A stretch of DNA of 64,000 nt from an uncultured Reyranella sp. (GCF_945957355.1 NZ_CAMFKM010000011.1:1-64000), one strand, 5' to 3'; positions 48,365 to 57,682 are shown, counted from the stretch's first letter. Program-made: numbers and translations. Notes: generated by a model not told the origin, from the letters alone.

Positions 48365-48410
48365 ATACATGTATGGCGGCGAGCTAAACATGTAAAGAAG
48401 ACACATGTAT
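48365..48410. promoter_or_regulatory. Candidate NsrR operator cluster (three ACATGT cores)
   Basis: ACATGT occurs at 48367-48372, 48388-48393 and 48403-48408 in the region between the globin and the NsrR-like gene. The first lies in the perfect palindrome ATACATGTAT. NsrR and Rrf2 sites are typically AT-rich repeats with ATGCAT-like cores, so this fits a shared operator, but it is inferred. Confidence 0.55.
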
Positions 48411-48454
48411 TGTGAACGCCCGCTCGCCACCGTGTCGCAGGGACCCCCGACCAG

Positions 48455-48874
48455 ATGCGCCTGACCCGTTATACCGACTACGCGCTGCGCGTGCTCACCT
48501 ATCTTGGCACCCGGCCCGACAGGGTCTGCTCGATCGCCGAGATCGCGCGCGGCTACGGAATCTCGCAGAACCACCTGATGAAGGTGGCGCACGACCTGGG
48601 CAAGGCGGGCTACGTCGAGGGCGTGCGCGGCCGCACCGGCGGCATCCGCCTCGCGCGGCCGCCCGAGAAGATCAACGTCGGCGCGGTGGTGCGCCGGATG
48701 GAGGAAGGCTTCGACCTGGTCGATTGCGACACCTGCGCCATCGCCCCGGCCTGCGAACTCACCCGCATCCTCGACGAGGCGCTGGCCGCCTTCATGAAGG
48801 TCCTCGACCGCTACACGCTGGCGGACCTGCTGAAGCGGCAGACGAAGTTGTTGCGGTTGCTGGGGGTGGGATAG
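48455..48874 (+). CDS. nsrR: Rrf2-family regulator, NsrR-like
   Basis: A 139-residue protein. The winged helix is MRLTRYTDYALRVLTYLGTRP and VCSIAEIARGYGISQNHLMKVAHDLGKAGYVEGVRGRTGGIRLARPP. Three cysteines (DCDTCAIAPAC) form the cluster site seen in NsrR, where a 2Fe-2S or 4Fe-4S cluster senses nitric oxide. When NO damages the cluster, repression ends. It is divergent from the truncated globin/DUF1971 operon, the sort of target expected. The operator-like motifs lie between them. Confidence 0.88.
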   Translation: MRLTRYTDYALRVLTYLGTRPDRVCSIAEIARGYGISQNHLMKVAHDLGKAGYVEGVRGRTGGIRLARPPEKINVGAVVRRMEEGFDLVDCDTCAIAPACELTRILDEALAAFMKVLDRYTLADLLKRQTKLLRLLGVG

Positions 48875-49075
48875 GTCGAGGCCAACCACCTCTCAAACCG
48901 TCGGGATCGTTCCGCCGCCGATGACGCACTCAGCGCCAGTACTGCTCGTGGCCCAGTCGGACGCGGACGTGTACCCGGTCCTTGCAGGCCTGCATATCTG
49001 GCTGTCTTGGCTGGGAGTTGAAATGCAGTCGATACGAGTGTCCTATGGCGATGGCAATGCAGCGCGGAGGGGCGC

Positions 49076-49267
49076 ATGGCAATGCAGGATTTCATTCGCC
49101 GCAAGAACATTGAAAACCTGACGAAGCAGCTGGCCGGAGGCCGGCTCGACGAGGCGCAGCGCGCCTTTGCCGAGGCGCGTCTTGCCGAGGAGCTGGCCGA
49201 CCAGAAGGCCGAGGAGCGGACGAACGGGCGGGCGCAGGAGCCCCTGCCGGATTCCGCTTCCCGCTGA
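49076..49267 (+). CDS. Small charged hypothetical protein
   Basis: A 63-residue protein, helical and highly charged: MQDFIRRKNIENLTKQLAGG and LDEAQRAFAEARLAEELADQKAEERT. It has a strong ribosome site (GGAGG, eight bases upstream), which supports it as a real gene. No family is recognised. It lies alone between the NsrR gene and a convergent YccF gene. Confidence 0.55.
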   Translation: MAMQDFIRRKNIENLTKQLAGGRLDEAQRAFAEARLAEELADQKAEERTNGRAQEPLPDSASR

Positions 49268-49280
49268 ACGCGACGACGGC

Positions 49281-49736
49281 TCAGCCGCGCCGCCGGTCGA
49301 TCTCGGCGCGGGCGTTGCGGCGCGCCATCTCTTCGGCGACCGCCGACGGAACGCAGACCTTGTTCACGGGGTTGAGCACGGTGCCCAGCGACTTGGCGAT
49401 CACCAGAGCGACCGGGATGCCGACGATCGACAGGCACAGCGCGAACACCTGGATCGCGTTCAGGATCACGAACACCACGCCGAACGGCAGGTAGAGGATC
49501 ATCACCAAGGTCGAGTAGGCGCGCCACACCGGGTTCTGCGGCATGTCGAGGTCGGACTTGCTCACCATCTCGTTGCCGAACGGCGCCAGCAGGAACTTGC
49601 CGAACTCCATCAGCCCGAGCCCGAGCGGTGCGGTGACGACCAGCAGGGTGAGCAGCAGGCCGAGCAGCCAGTAGAAGGCCGCGGTGAGGAACCCGAGGAA
49701 CGGGATGTGCCACACAATGTTGCCCAAGGTCGTCAC
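49281..49736 (-). CDS. YccF-domain inner-membrane protein
   Basis: A 151-residue membrane protein. Hydrophobic segments IPFLGFLTAAFYWLLGLLLTLLVV, VFVILNAIQVFALCLSIVGIPVALV and the GxxPWxx-like patterns fit YccF. The start is GTG at 49736 with GGGAGAGA upstream. Its role is unknown. Its C-terminus (EEMARRNARAEIDRRRG) is charged and probably cytoplasmic. It is downstream of, and in the same direction as, the 49831 SGNH-type gene. Confidence 0.75.
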   Translation of the reverse strand: MTTLGNIVWHIPFLGFLTAAFYWLLGLLLTLLVVTAPLGLGLMEFGKFLLAPFGNEMVSKSDLDMPQNPVWRAYSTLVMILYLPFGVVFVILNAIQVFALCLSIVGIPVALVIAKSLGTVLNPVNKVCVPSAVAEEMARRNARAEIDRRRG

Positions 49737-49830
49737 GTGTCTCTCCCCATCGCCGCTCGTAGTGTGACGGCCACCATGCCCTTCCCGTCGGGCGCGTGGC
49801 AATCGCCGCCCGTCGCGGCCGCTGCCCACG

Positions 49831-51342
49831 CTACTTGCAGTTGACCTCGATGCGGCGCGGCGGCGTCTTGAACCAGGGCGGTGCCTTGTCCATCGCCGGC
49901 TGGGGCCTGGGCCAGGCGCCCGACTTCAGGCGCGCCTCGATCAGCGGGACGAGCTGTTGCAGGATCACCCAGCCCTTCATGCGCGTGCCGGGATAGGTCG
50001 TGTGGACGCCGTCGGCATAGAGGTCGGGATCGAACGGCATCCTGGCGGCGACGTCGATGAAGTCGATGCCGCGCTCCTGCGTGTACTTCTTCAGCACCTG
50101 GTTCTGGAAGTTCGCCAGCCGCTCGAGGTCGCGATAGCGCCATGGGTACATGTAGAGGTTCAGATAGTCCCAGATCATGCGGTTGCGGACCGGGTCGAGC
50201 TTCAGCCCATCCTTCACCATCCACAGGAACGAGGTAACTGCGAGTTCGGCATCGATCGGCTTCAGGTCGGCCTGGATTTTGTCGAGATCGCCCAGAATCT
50301 GGGTGAGTGATACCGGCAAGTCCTTGCGTGCGAGGTCGGGGTCGGTCTCGGAGAGATCCTTCGGCCAGGTGAGCTGGTAGTCGGGCTTCGGTGCCTCCAG
50401 CCCGGTGGAGGGCAGCTCTTCGGAGGCGCGCAGGACCTGGATGCGGCGCACGATGTCGGAGTAGCGCGCCAGCGTGTTGAGCCACGCAGGTCCCGGCGGC
50501 TCTCGCGGCTTCATCGGCTGAGGCTTCTCGCCCTGGGGCATCGACGCCACCAGGCTTTCCAGCCTGAACTGGTTGCCGCCCTCGTGATAGATCACGAGAT
50601 CGGGCCGCGCCGGCACGATCTCGGTGCGGACGATCGATTCGATTCCTTCGGAGTTGATGGATTCGCGGGCCGCGCTGGCGACCTCGATCTTGAGGTCGGG
50701 CCGGTTCTTCGCGGCCCACAGGTTCAGCCAGTGCGCGATGAACTCTGGATAGGAATAGGGCATCTGGTGCGTGTCGGCCGTCGTCGAGGCGCCGGCGAAC
50801 ACGATACGGATGGTCTTCGGTGCGCGCGCAAAGTCCAGAGGCGCCCCACGCCAGCCCAGTTCGTTGGTCACCAGCCCGATCGGCGAGGTGGTGTCCGGGC
50901 GGAAGCGGAAGGGCGGGCTGGGCTTGCCGTCTTCGGGATCGAAGACTTCGAGCGAACCCGGCGCCTTGGAGAAGAACGGGCTCTGGCAGGGATCGCCCAC
51001 CAGCACCGAGTTCCAGATCTTGAAGACCTCGGGGGATTGGAAGGAAGTGCCGGCCTTCTGAAGCGTGCGATCGAGTTCCATCGCCTCGGTCGGCACCGGT
51101 TTGCGGTTGGGCAGGGGCGGCGGATCGCTGAAGAACCAGGCGCGTTCGACCGAGGCTGCGCGCGGTACGTCGTCGAGGCGCTCGGCCGTCGTGTCGTTGC
51201 CGATGTTCACCAGACGGGCGGGGAGTTCGAGCTGGGTGAGGGGCAGTCCTGCCAGGACGCGCGCAGCGCCTTCGGCGAAGATCAACCCAATCAGAATGGT
51301 CACGGACACCATGATGGCATTCGTCAACGTTCGACCGTTCAA
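49831..51342 (-). CDS. Membrane-anchored SGNH-type protein, hypothetical
   Basis: A ~503-residue protein with an N-terminal membrane helix (NAIMVSVTILIGLIFAEGAARVLAG). The core has SGNH-like landmarks: VFAGASTTADTHQMPYSYPEF (block I with Ser), VIYHEGGNQFR and a terminal DGVHTTYPGTRMKG (Asp and His). The function is unknown; relatives are often involved in modification of surface glycans. TTG at 51342 is used because AGAGGA lies upstream; ATG 51312 is the next candidate. It is divergent from the ECF sigma factor gene, which carries a Fur box. Confidence 0.6.
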   Translation of the reverse strand: MNGRTLTNAIMVSVTILIGLIFAEGAARVLAGLPLTQLELPARLVNIGNDTTAERLDDVPRAASVERAWFFSDPPPLPNRKPVPTEAMELDRTLQKAGTSFQSPEVFKIWNSVLVGDPCQSPFFSKAPGSLEVFDPEDGKPSPPFRFRPDTTSPIGLVTNELGWRGAPLDFARAPKTIRIVFAGASTTADTHQMPYSYPEFIAHWLNLWAAKNRPDLKIEVASAARESINSEGIESIVRTEIVPARPDLVIYHEGGNQFRLESLVASMPQGEKPQPMKPREPPGPAWLNTLARYSDIVRRIQVLRASEELPSTGLEAPKPDYQLTWPKDLSETDPDLARKDLPVSLTQILGDLDKIQADLKPIDAELAVTSFLWMVKDGLKLDPVRNRMIWDYLNLYMYPWRYRDLERLANFQNQVLKKYTQERGIDFIDVAARMPFDPDLYADGVHTTYPGTRMKGWVILQQLVPLIEARLKSGAWPRPQPAMDKAPPWFKTPPRRIEVNCK

Positions 51343-51498
51343 GGGCTTGTCCTCTGCTGCTGATGCTCCCCGGGAAGCCGTTCTAGGGGGGCCGGCGGGC
51401 GAGGAAAAGGGCGACGTTGTCGCCCGCATCCGTGGCCGGCGGCGGTGTCGACGCGATGCGGAGCATTTGATTTCGGACGACGATCTGCGTATAGATGT

Positions 51499-51513
51499 TG
51501 CGAATCATTCGCA
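51499..51513. promoter_or_regulatory. Fur box
   Basis: TGCGAATCATTCGCA is a perfect 7-1-7 palindrome, a form known for Fur sites at iron-uptake genes in alphaproteobacteria. It ends 15 bases before the ECF sigma gene start and thus likely silences the operon when iron is sufficient. Confidence 0.75.
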
Positions 51514-51528
51514 TTTTTGGATCGGCCT

Positions 51529-52044
51529 TTGGCACCGTCGTCCACGTCCCTGTCCGTCTACATCGAGCATCGCGACGACCTGTTGAACTATGCCAACAAG
51601 TTCCTGGGCGACCGGGCGGTCGCCGAGGATGTCGTGCAGGAAGCCTGGCTGCGCCTCTCCTCGAGGGACGCCAAGGGACAGGAGATCGGCCATCCGCTGA
51701 GCTACCTTTATTCCATCGTCCGGAACCTGGCGCTCGATTGGTCGAAACGGCGAGTGAGGGAAGTGCCGCAGCCGCCGGAGAGCGTGACCTGGCAGGTGCT
51801 GCCCGCGGCAAGCCCGACGGCCGAGGATGTCGTGTTGCAGCGCGACGAGTTCCGGGCGCTGCTCGACGCGATCCAGGAACTGCCCGAACGGACCCAACTC
51901 GCCTTTCGCCTGTACAAGCTGGAGGAACGGCCGCTTCAGGAAGTGGCGGACCGTCTAAGACTCTCGGTCCCGCGCACGCACCAGATCGTGGCCGAGGCGC
52001 TGGTGCATGCCATGCAGCGCCTGCTCGGCGACGAGGACCGGTAG
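51529..52044 (+). CDS. FecI-like ECF sigma factor
   Basis: A ~171-residue sigma-70 family protein. Region 2: DLLNYANKFLGDRAVAEDVVQEAWLRLSS, then SYLYSIVRNLALDWSKRR. Region 4: ELPERTQLAFRLYKLEERPLQEVADRLRLSVPRTHQIVAEAL. It directs RNA polymerase to the iron-uptake genes, and is held by the FecR protein encoded next. Start at TTG 51529 is uncertain; the frame is open from 51445, but the Fur box lies within that upstream part. The operon order sigma, FecR, TonB receptor is the classical cell-surface signalling set. Confidence 0.9.
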   Translation: MAPSSTSLSVYIEHRDDLLNYANKFLGDRAVAEDVVQEAWLRLSSRDAKGQEIGHPLSYLYSIVRNLALDWSKRRVREVPQPPESVTWQVLPAASPTAEDVVLQRDEFRALLDAIQELPERTQLAFRLYKLEERPLQEVADRLRLSVPRTHQIVAEALVHAMQRLLGDEDR

Positions 52045-52146
52045 CGCAACAATTTTTACCGGCCGTTCTTAAGTCGGCGCCGCGAAAACCGTCTAATTGT
52101 CGGAGAGGAGGGGCAGCTTCCGCTGCCTCGCACCGGGGAAACCTTC

Positions 52147-53121
52147 GTGAGCGGAACCAACGGCAAGAACGACCCGGTCCGGCTTCAGGCGGCGCATTGG
52201 CTCCTGCGGCTCGAAGCGTCCCCCGGTGACGGCGCGTTGCGGCAGGAGTTCGAGAGCTGGTTGCAGCAGAACGAAGCCCATCGTGCCGCATTCCGTTCGG
52301 CCGAGCACACATGGGCGCGCCTGGGCAAGCTCCCGCCGGAATTGATCGCGGCGCCGGCCGCGGCCGCCAACATCCTGCCGCTGAAGTCGCGCAGGCGACC
52401 GCGCGTCTTCTGGGCGAGCGCCGGCGCGCTGCTGGCCGTCGCCTGCCTGTTGCTGGTCGCGGTGCCCGTAATCCAGCGTCATCTCGAGGCCGATCACGTC
52501 ACGGGCGTTGCCGAGTTGCGCGACGTCGTCCTTCCCGACGGCAGCCTGGCAAGCCTCGATGCCGACAGCGCGATCGCCGTCGACTATTCCGGAGCCGAGC
52601 GGAAAGTGAGGCTTCTCGCCGGGCAGGCCTTCTTCCAGGTCCATCCCAATCCGGATCGACCTTTCCGGGTGAACGCAGCCGACGTATCGGTGCGCGTCAC
52701 CGGCACCGCGTTCAGCGTCGACAAGCTGGCGAGCACGGTGACGGTCGCCGTCCAGTCCGGCACGGTCGAGGTGGCGTCTCCGGGGCTGGCCGATGTCAGT
52801 CGCCTCGGTATGGGCGACCGTCTCGTCTTCGACCGTCAGGCGAGGTCCGCGCGACAGGAACAGGTCGTGCCGTCCACGGTTGCTTCGTGGCGCTCGCGCC
52901 GCCTGGTGGTGCACGACGCCACCGTGGGCGACATGGTGGAGATCCTCGGGCGCTATCTGCCGGGCATGATCGTCGTGCGCGACGGTTCGATGAACGGCCG
53001 GTCGATCTCGGGCGTCATCGATCTCACCCAGCCACGCGAAGCATTGAACGCTCTGGCCGAATCCCAGCACGGCAAGCTCAGCCAGGTCACGCCCTACCTG
53101 TCGGTCATTTCGAAGCGTTAG
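52147..53121 (+). CDS. FecR-domain anti-sigma factor
   Basis: A 324-residue protein. The N-terminal DUF4880 region (LQAAHWLLRLEASPGDGALRQEFESWLQQNEAHRAAF in outline at residues ~13-49) binds the sigma factor in the cytoplasm. A membrane helix follows (ASAGALLAVACLLLVAVPV, ~99-117), then the periplasmic FecR domain: LRDVVLPDGSLASLDADSAIAVDY and VRVTGTAFSVDK. The C-terminal part contains a STN-like domain. It relays the signal from the receptor through the membrane. The start is GTG at 52147, in the classical FecIR order. Confidence 0.92.
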   Translation: MSGTNGKNDPVRLQAAHWLLRLEASPGDGALRQEFESWLQQNEAHRAAFRSAEHTWARLGKLPPELIAAPAAAANILPLKSRRRPRVFWASAGALLAVACLLLVAVPVIQRHLEADHVTGVAELRDVVLPDGSLASLDADSAIAVDYSGAERKVRLLAGQAFFQVHPNPDRPFRVNAADVSVRVTGTAFSVDKLASTVTVAVQSGTVEVASPGLADVSRLGMGDRLVFDRQARSARQEQVVPSTVASWRSRRLVVHDATVGDMVEILGRYLPGMIVVRDGSMNGRSISGVIDLTQPREALNALAESQHGKLSQVTPYLSVISKR

Positions 53122-53257
53122 GTCGCGGCGTGAACTTTTTTGCGATTTCCGCTTAAGTCGAACCGCCCCCATCCGTCTTGTTCCGCAAGTGCGGGCGTGT
53201 TGCCCGCGGCGTCGAGTTCCGTGACCCGCCGGCAACGGACTTTCGGGGGAGAAGTCT

Positions 53258-55705
53258 GTGTTTGCGAGGATCACGGTTGCCGCCGTAGCGGCAGGTTCCT
53301 TGATGGCCGGCGAGGTGTTCGCTCAGGGCATCGCGGGTGGCGAAGCGCAACAGGCGCAGGCCGTCCGCCTGGCGACCTTCAATGTGCCGTCACAGCCACT
53401 GGCGCAGGCCCTGACCGCCTTCGGCCAGCAGGCAGGCGTGCAGATCGTCGTCAACAACTCAGCCGTCGCCGGCAAGACGAGCACCTCAATCGGCGGCAGC
53501 ATGACGGCCGAGCATGCCCTGCAACTGCTGCTGGCGGGAACCGGCGTGACCTTCCGCTTCACCTCGGCCAACACGGTAACGATCTCCGGTGCGCCGGACG
53601 CCGGCGGCGCCCTGCAGCTCGATCCCGTGCAGGTACAAGGGGCCTTCCTCGTGCCGCCGCAGGCGATGATCGACAACGCGCCCCCGGTCTATGCGGGCGG
53701 GCAGGTCGCCACCGGCGGCCAGCTCGGCCTGCTCGGAAATCGTGCCGTGATGGACACGCCGTTCAACCAGTCGAACTACACGGCGAAGAAGGCACAGGAC
53801 CAGCAGGCCAAGACGGTCCGCGACGTGCTGATCGACGACCCGTCGGTCCGGATCACCCGGGGCGACAACAGTCCTGGCACCGATCAGGTCAAGATCCGCG
53901 GCTTCCCCGTCGACAATTCGGACACCTCGTATGGCGGCCTCTATGGAATGCTGCCCAACTCGTCGGTCATGGCGGAGATGGCCGAGCGGGTGGAGGTACT
54001 GAAGGGACCGAGCGCGCTGCTGAACGGCATCCCGCCCTTCGGGTCGATCGGCGGCAACATCAACGTCGTTCCGAAGCGGGCGCCCAACGAGGATTTGACC
54101 CAGGCGACGGCGAGCTACATCTCCGGCAGCCAGTTTGGCGGGCACATCGATTTCGGACGCCGCTTCGGCGAGGACAAGGAATTCGGTGTGCGCTTCAACG
54201 GCGTGTTCCGGGGGGGCCAGACCGACATCCAGTACAATGCCGACCAGAGGGCGCTGGCAGTCCTCGGCTTCGATGTCCGCGGAGAGCGCGTGCGACTCTC
54301 GGCCGATCTGGGATACCAGAACCAGTACATCTCCGGCATCACACCCTACCTGACCCTGGCGCCGGGCGTGCAGCTCCCGTATGCGCCGAGTGCTCGCAGT
54401 AATCCCACCGCGCAGCCCTGGGGTTTCCAGGGCCGCAAGGACGCGTTCGGTGTCCTGCGGTTGGAGATGGACATCACCGACAATGTCACGCTCTACGCCT
54501 CGGCGGGCGCGCACGACTACCGGATGGGCGGTCTCTATTCGGCGGCCACGACGATCACGAACTTCAATGGTGCGGGCACGGCACTGGCGCCGCTCAATTT
54601 CAGCCAGTACACGACGAGCCTGACCGCCCAGGGTGGTCTGCGCGCCCTGTTCAGCACGGCGGATGTCAACCACGAGCTCGCACTCACGGCGTCGACGCTC
54701 CAGCAGGACAACGGCCAGGTCAACGTCTCGCAGCCGGGCGGCGCCTTCGCGACCAACATCTACAATTCGACGTTGATCGCACGGCCGAACATCCCGACGC
54801 CGGCGGCGAACAAGACGTCGTCGTCGGGCTTCAACAGCATCGGCGTCGCCGACACGATCTCCTCGCTGAACAACCGGGTCCAGCTCACGGCCGGCCTGCG
54901 CGCCCAGAACGTCCAGTCCGCCAACTTCAACGCTGTGACCGGCGTCCTTACATCGAGCTACGACCAGACCGTTGTCAGCCCCGCCGTGGCACTGATCGTG
55001 AAGCCACTGGAGAACGTCTCGCTCTACGGCAACTACATCCAGGGACTGCAGCAGGGCACCGTGGTGCAGGCGCCGTTCGCCAATGCCGGCACGATCCTGC
55101 CGCCTTTCGTCTCCAACCAGATCGAAGTGGGCGTCAAGGTCGACTGGGGCACCTTCACGACCACCGCAGCGCTGTTCCAGATCACGCAGCCCAGTGTCAT
55201 CACGAACACTACGACCAATACCCAGGGCGTGAACGGGCAGCAGGTCAATCAGGGTCTGGAGCTGAACGTCTTCGGCGAACCGATGAAGGGTATCCGCCTT
55301 CTCGGCGGGGCCATGTTTCTGAACCCGGTGCTCGCCAAGACGCAGGGCGGGCTGACCGACGGCTGGATTGCGCCCTTCACGCCGCAGTTCACGCTGAATC
55401 TGTCGGGCGAGGTCGACCTCCCATTCGTGCCGGGCCTTACTCTCACGAGTCGTGCCATCTACACCGGCCCACAATACATCGACGCGACCTATCCGCGGCG
55501 CATGATGCCGCAATGGACCCGCTTCGATCTAGGCGCACGCTACACATTTGAAAATCCGGGGGCGAAGGGGAAGATGCTGGTGGCCCGTTTCGACGTCGAC
55601 AACGTCCTCGATGCCAACTACTGGGCGGGCAGCAACCAGACGGCGACGTTCATGTTCCTCGGCGCGCCGCGCACCTTCCGCCTGTCGCTGACGGCGGATT
55701 TCTAG
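53258..55705 (+). CDS. TonB-dependent siderophore receptor with signalling (STN) domain
   Basis: An 815-residue outer-membrane receptor. It has a signal peptide (ITVAAVAAGSLMAGEVFAQ), then the STN domain (LATFNVPSQPLAQALTAFGQQAGVQIVVNNS, ending SANTVTISG) that talks to FecR. The plug domain is RDVLIDDPSVRITRGDNSPGTDQVKIRGF and VEVLKGPSALLNGIPPFGSIGG. The 22-strand barrel follows and ends in FRLSLTADF, the aromatic C-terminus. It imports a ferric siderophore; which one cannot be told. It starts with GTG at 53258. The Fur box upstream of the operon supports iron regulation. Confidence 0.95.
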   Translation: MFARITVAAVAAGSLMAGEVFAQGIAGGEAQQAQAVRLATFNVPSQPLAQALTAFGQQAGVQIVVNNSAVAGKTSTSIGGSMTAEHALQLLLAGTGVTFRFTSANTVTISGAPDAGGALQLDPVQVQGAFLVPPQAMIDNAPPVYAGGQVATGGQLGLLGNRAVMDTPFNQSNYTAKKAQDQQAKTVRDVLIDDPSVRITRGDNSPGTDQVKIRGFPVDNSDTSYGGLYGMLPNSSVMAEMAERVEVLKGPSALLNGIPPFGSIGGNINVVPKRAPNEDLTQATASYISGSQFGGHIDFGRRFGEDKEFGVRFNGVFRGGQTDIQYNADQRALAVLGFDVRGERVRLSADLGYQNQYISGITPYLTLAPGVQLPYAPSARSNPTAQPWGFQGRKDAFGVLRLEMDITDNVTLYASAGAHDYRMGGLYSAATTITNFNGAGTALAPLNFSQYTTSLTAQGGLRALFSTADVNHELALTASTLQQDNGQVNVSQPGGAFATNIYNSTLIARPNIPTPAANKTSSSGFNSIGVADTISSLNNRVQLTAGLRAQNVQSANFNAVTGVLTSSYDQTVVSPAVALIVKPLENVSLYGNYIQGLQQGTVVQAPFANAGTILPPFVSNQIEVGVKVDWGTFTTTAALFQITQPSVITNTTTNTQGVNGQQVNQGLELNVFGEPMKGIRLLGGAMFLNPVLAKTQGGLTDGWIAPFTPQFTLNLSGEVDLPFVPGLTLTSRAIYTGPQYIDATYPRRMMPQWTRFDLGARYTFENPGAKGKMLVARFDVDNVLDANYWAGSNQTATFMFLGAPRTFRLSLTADF

Positions 55706-55731
55706 GCAGCGCCCGGGCGCGCGGGCTCGAC

Positions 55732-57243
55732 ATGGAGCGGACGTTCCGCGCCTCCATGAACTGGCTGCACACGTGGGCGGGCGTGGGTGTTGGCGCGGTG
55801 CTGTTCGCGGTCTTCTGGATGGGCACCCTGTCGGTGTTCGACCGCGAGATCGATCGCTGGATGATGCCTGCGACCCGGCTGAAGCCGGCCGTGCTGAAAT
55901 CGGTCGATGCGCTCGCCCGCGAACTGCAGCCCGTGATCGGTGCCTCGCCGCAATGGCTCGTTCTCTTTCCAGACGATCGTGAACCCGTCGCCCGGGTTGG
56001 CTACCTGGAAGGCGCGGGCCGGCTGCGGTACCGCCACGCCGATCCCTCGACATCGGCCCTTCTTCCGGACGCCGGCACGTGGGGGGGATCGGGATTCATC
56101 TATCCGTTCCACGTCAATCTGCATATCAAAGCCTGGTCTTTGGGCCTCTGGATCGTCGGCTTTGCAGGCATGGCAATGCTGGCGCTCTGTGTGTCCGGCG
56201 TGGTCATCCATCGCAAGATCTTCGCCGACTTCTTCACCTTCCGGTCCGATCGGAAGCCGCGGCGGGTCGTGCTGGACCTGCACAACGTCACGGGCGTGCT
56301 CGGGCTGCCGTTCCACTTCTTCATCACCCTGTCGGGCCTCGTCATCTTCTTCACGGTGTACTTCTCGGGTGCCTGGGAGATGTCCTATCGTGGCGACCGG
56401 GCGGCCTTCGTGCGGGAGTCCTACGGTATCTACGGGCGGCCGCGGCTCAACCGCCCGGGGCTGCCCCCGGCATCGCTGGATGCCATGGTCGCGGAGGCAT
56501 CCCGCCAGTGGGCAAGGGGGACGCCGCAATTGTTCCGCGTGTTCCATCCCGGCGACGCCAATGCCTATGTCGAGATCCGCCGCTCGTTTGTCGACGATCG
56601 CGTGACGATGCCGGTCGACGCGCTCTATTTCGACTTGGGCACCAGCGCCGTCCTGTCGAGCAATGCGGCGAAGCCTGTGATGAACGTCCACCGCTTCATC
56701 ACCGGCTTTCACTTCATCCAGTTCGATCACTGGAGCCTGCGCTGGCTCTACTTCGTGCTGGGGCTTACCGGCTGCGTCCTGATCGCCACGGGATTCCTCT
56801 TCTGGCTGGACTCGCGCCGCAAGCGCCATGCCCAGCTCGGTCTGCGCGGCGTGCGTATCGTCGAAGGTCTGACGATCGGCTCGGTCAGCGGGATCGTTGC
56901 CGCCACGCTCGCCTTCTTCGTCGCCAACAGGCTGTTGCCGCACGGCGCCTCAGCCTGGGGCCTCGAACGCCGCGAGCTAGAGATCTGGGCCTTCTACCTG
57001 GTCTGGCTGCTGACGTTCGTTCACGCCTGGGTTCGTCCGCGCATGGCTTGGCGGGAACAGTGCATCGCCCTCGCGGTGCTGGCGACCGCAGCCGTGCTTC
57101 TCAACGGACTCACGACGGACGATCCCCTGTGGCGCAGCCTCTCGCAGCGCCACCTCTGGCCCGTCGCCGGCATGGATCTGCTGCTTCTGGCGGGCGCGGT
57201 CGTCGCGGGATGGGCCGCCGTCAGATTGCGCAGGGCTCAATGA
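55732..57243 (+). CDS. PepSY-domain transmembrane protein (siderophore-linked)
   Basis: A 503-residue membrane protein with four to five hydrophobic segments: WAGVGVGAVLFAVFWMGTL, LWIVGFAGMAMLALCVSGVVIHRK, FITLSGLVIFFTVYF, and a C-terminal pair. The family pattern WLHTWAGVGVG and GLPFHFFITLSG with LHNVTGV matches PepSY_TM proteins, which are often next to ferric-siderophore receptors and thought to reduce or process iron inside the periplasm or membrane. It lies 26 bases downstream of the receptor gene, as the last member of the iron operon. Confidence 0.88.
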   Translation: MERTFRASMNWLHTWAGVGVGAVLFAVFWMGTLSVFDREIDRWMMPATRLKPAVLKSVDALARELQPVIGASPQWLVLFPDDREPVARVGYLEGAGRLRYRHADPSTSALLPDAGTWGGSGFIYPFHVNLHIKAWSLGLWIVGFAGMAMLALCVSGVVIHRKIFADFFTFRSDRKPRRVVLDLHNVTGVLGLPFHFFITLSGLVIFFTVYFSGAWEMSYRGDRAAFVRESYGIYGRPRLNRPGLPPASLDAMVAEASRQWARGTPQLFRVFHPGDANAYVEIRRSFVDDRVTMPVDALYFDLGTSAVLSSNAAKPVMNVHRFITGFHFIQFDHWSLRWLYFVLGLTGCVLIATGFLFWLDSRRKRHAQLGLRGVRIVEGLTIGSVSGIVAATLAFFVANRLLPHGASAWGLERRELEIWAFYLVWLLTFVHAWVRPRMAWREQCIALAVLATAAVLLNGLTTDDPLWRSLSQRHLWPVAGMDLLLLAGAVVAGWAAVRLRRAQ

Positions 57244-57259
57244 GTCGTGCTTCCGACAA

Positions 57260-57682
57260 TCAGCCGGACGGAACGAATCGTAGCGTGCCAGCCCGTCGCG
57301 TGGGCTGGCCGGTGTCGTTGGTGTGGTTGACGCCGTCCATGACGGGCACCTCGTGGAAGTCGAACGGACTCACTCCGTCGAGACAGGCCACGTTGACGGC
57401 ATAGAGACTGGTGTCGGACCGCCGCTGGTGATGCGTGTAGATTCCGCAGCGAGAACAGAAGAAGTGCTGTGCCGTCCCGGTATGGAAGCGGTAGCTGGTC
57501 AGTGCCTCCTCGCCCTGAAGGAGTTTGATCCCGCCCATCTCCGCCATGGTCACGACGGCACCGCGCATGCGGCAGAAGGAACAAGTGCAGCGGCGGATCG
57601 AGTTGAAGCCGTCGCTGAGCCTCACCTCGAAACGCACCGCACCGCAATGGCATCCGCCGGTCCGGACCTTTGCGTCGTTCAT
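57260..57682 (-). CDS. GFA-family (glutathione-dependent formaldehyde-activating-like) protein
   Basis: A 140-residue protein of the GFA/CENP-V family. Zinc cysteines are present in GGCHCGAVRFEV, RRCTCSFCRMRG and FFCSRCGIYTHH. The fold binds zinc and probably thiols; the enzyme activity of the family is debated. Its ATG overlaps the TGA of the nitrile hydratase accessory gene (ATGA junction at 57679-57682), so it is a translationally coupled part of that operon. This is unusual for a GFA protein and suggests a role in the metabolism of nitriles. Confidence 0.88.
   Translation of the reverse strand: MNDAKVRTGGCHCGAVRFEVRLSDGFNSIRRCTCSFCRMRGAVVTMAEMGGIKLLQGEEALTSYRFHTGTAQHFFCSRCGIYTHHQRRSDTSLYAVNVACLDGVSPFDFHEVPVMDGVNHTNDTGQPTRRAGTLRFVPSG

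Noticed and set aside
48921..49121. Plus-strand frame of 66 codons upstream of the small charged protein
   Set aside because: No ribosome site and the end overlaps the better supported gene at 49076, which has GGAGG.
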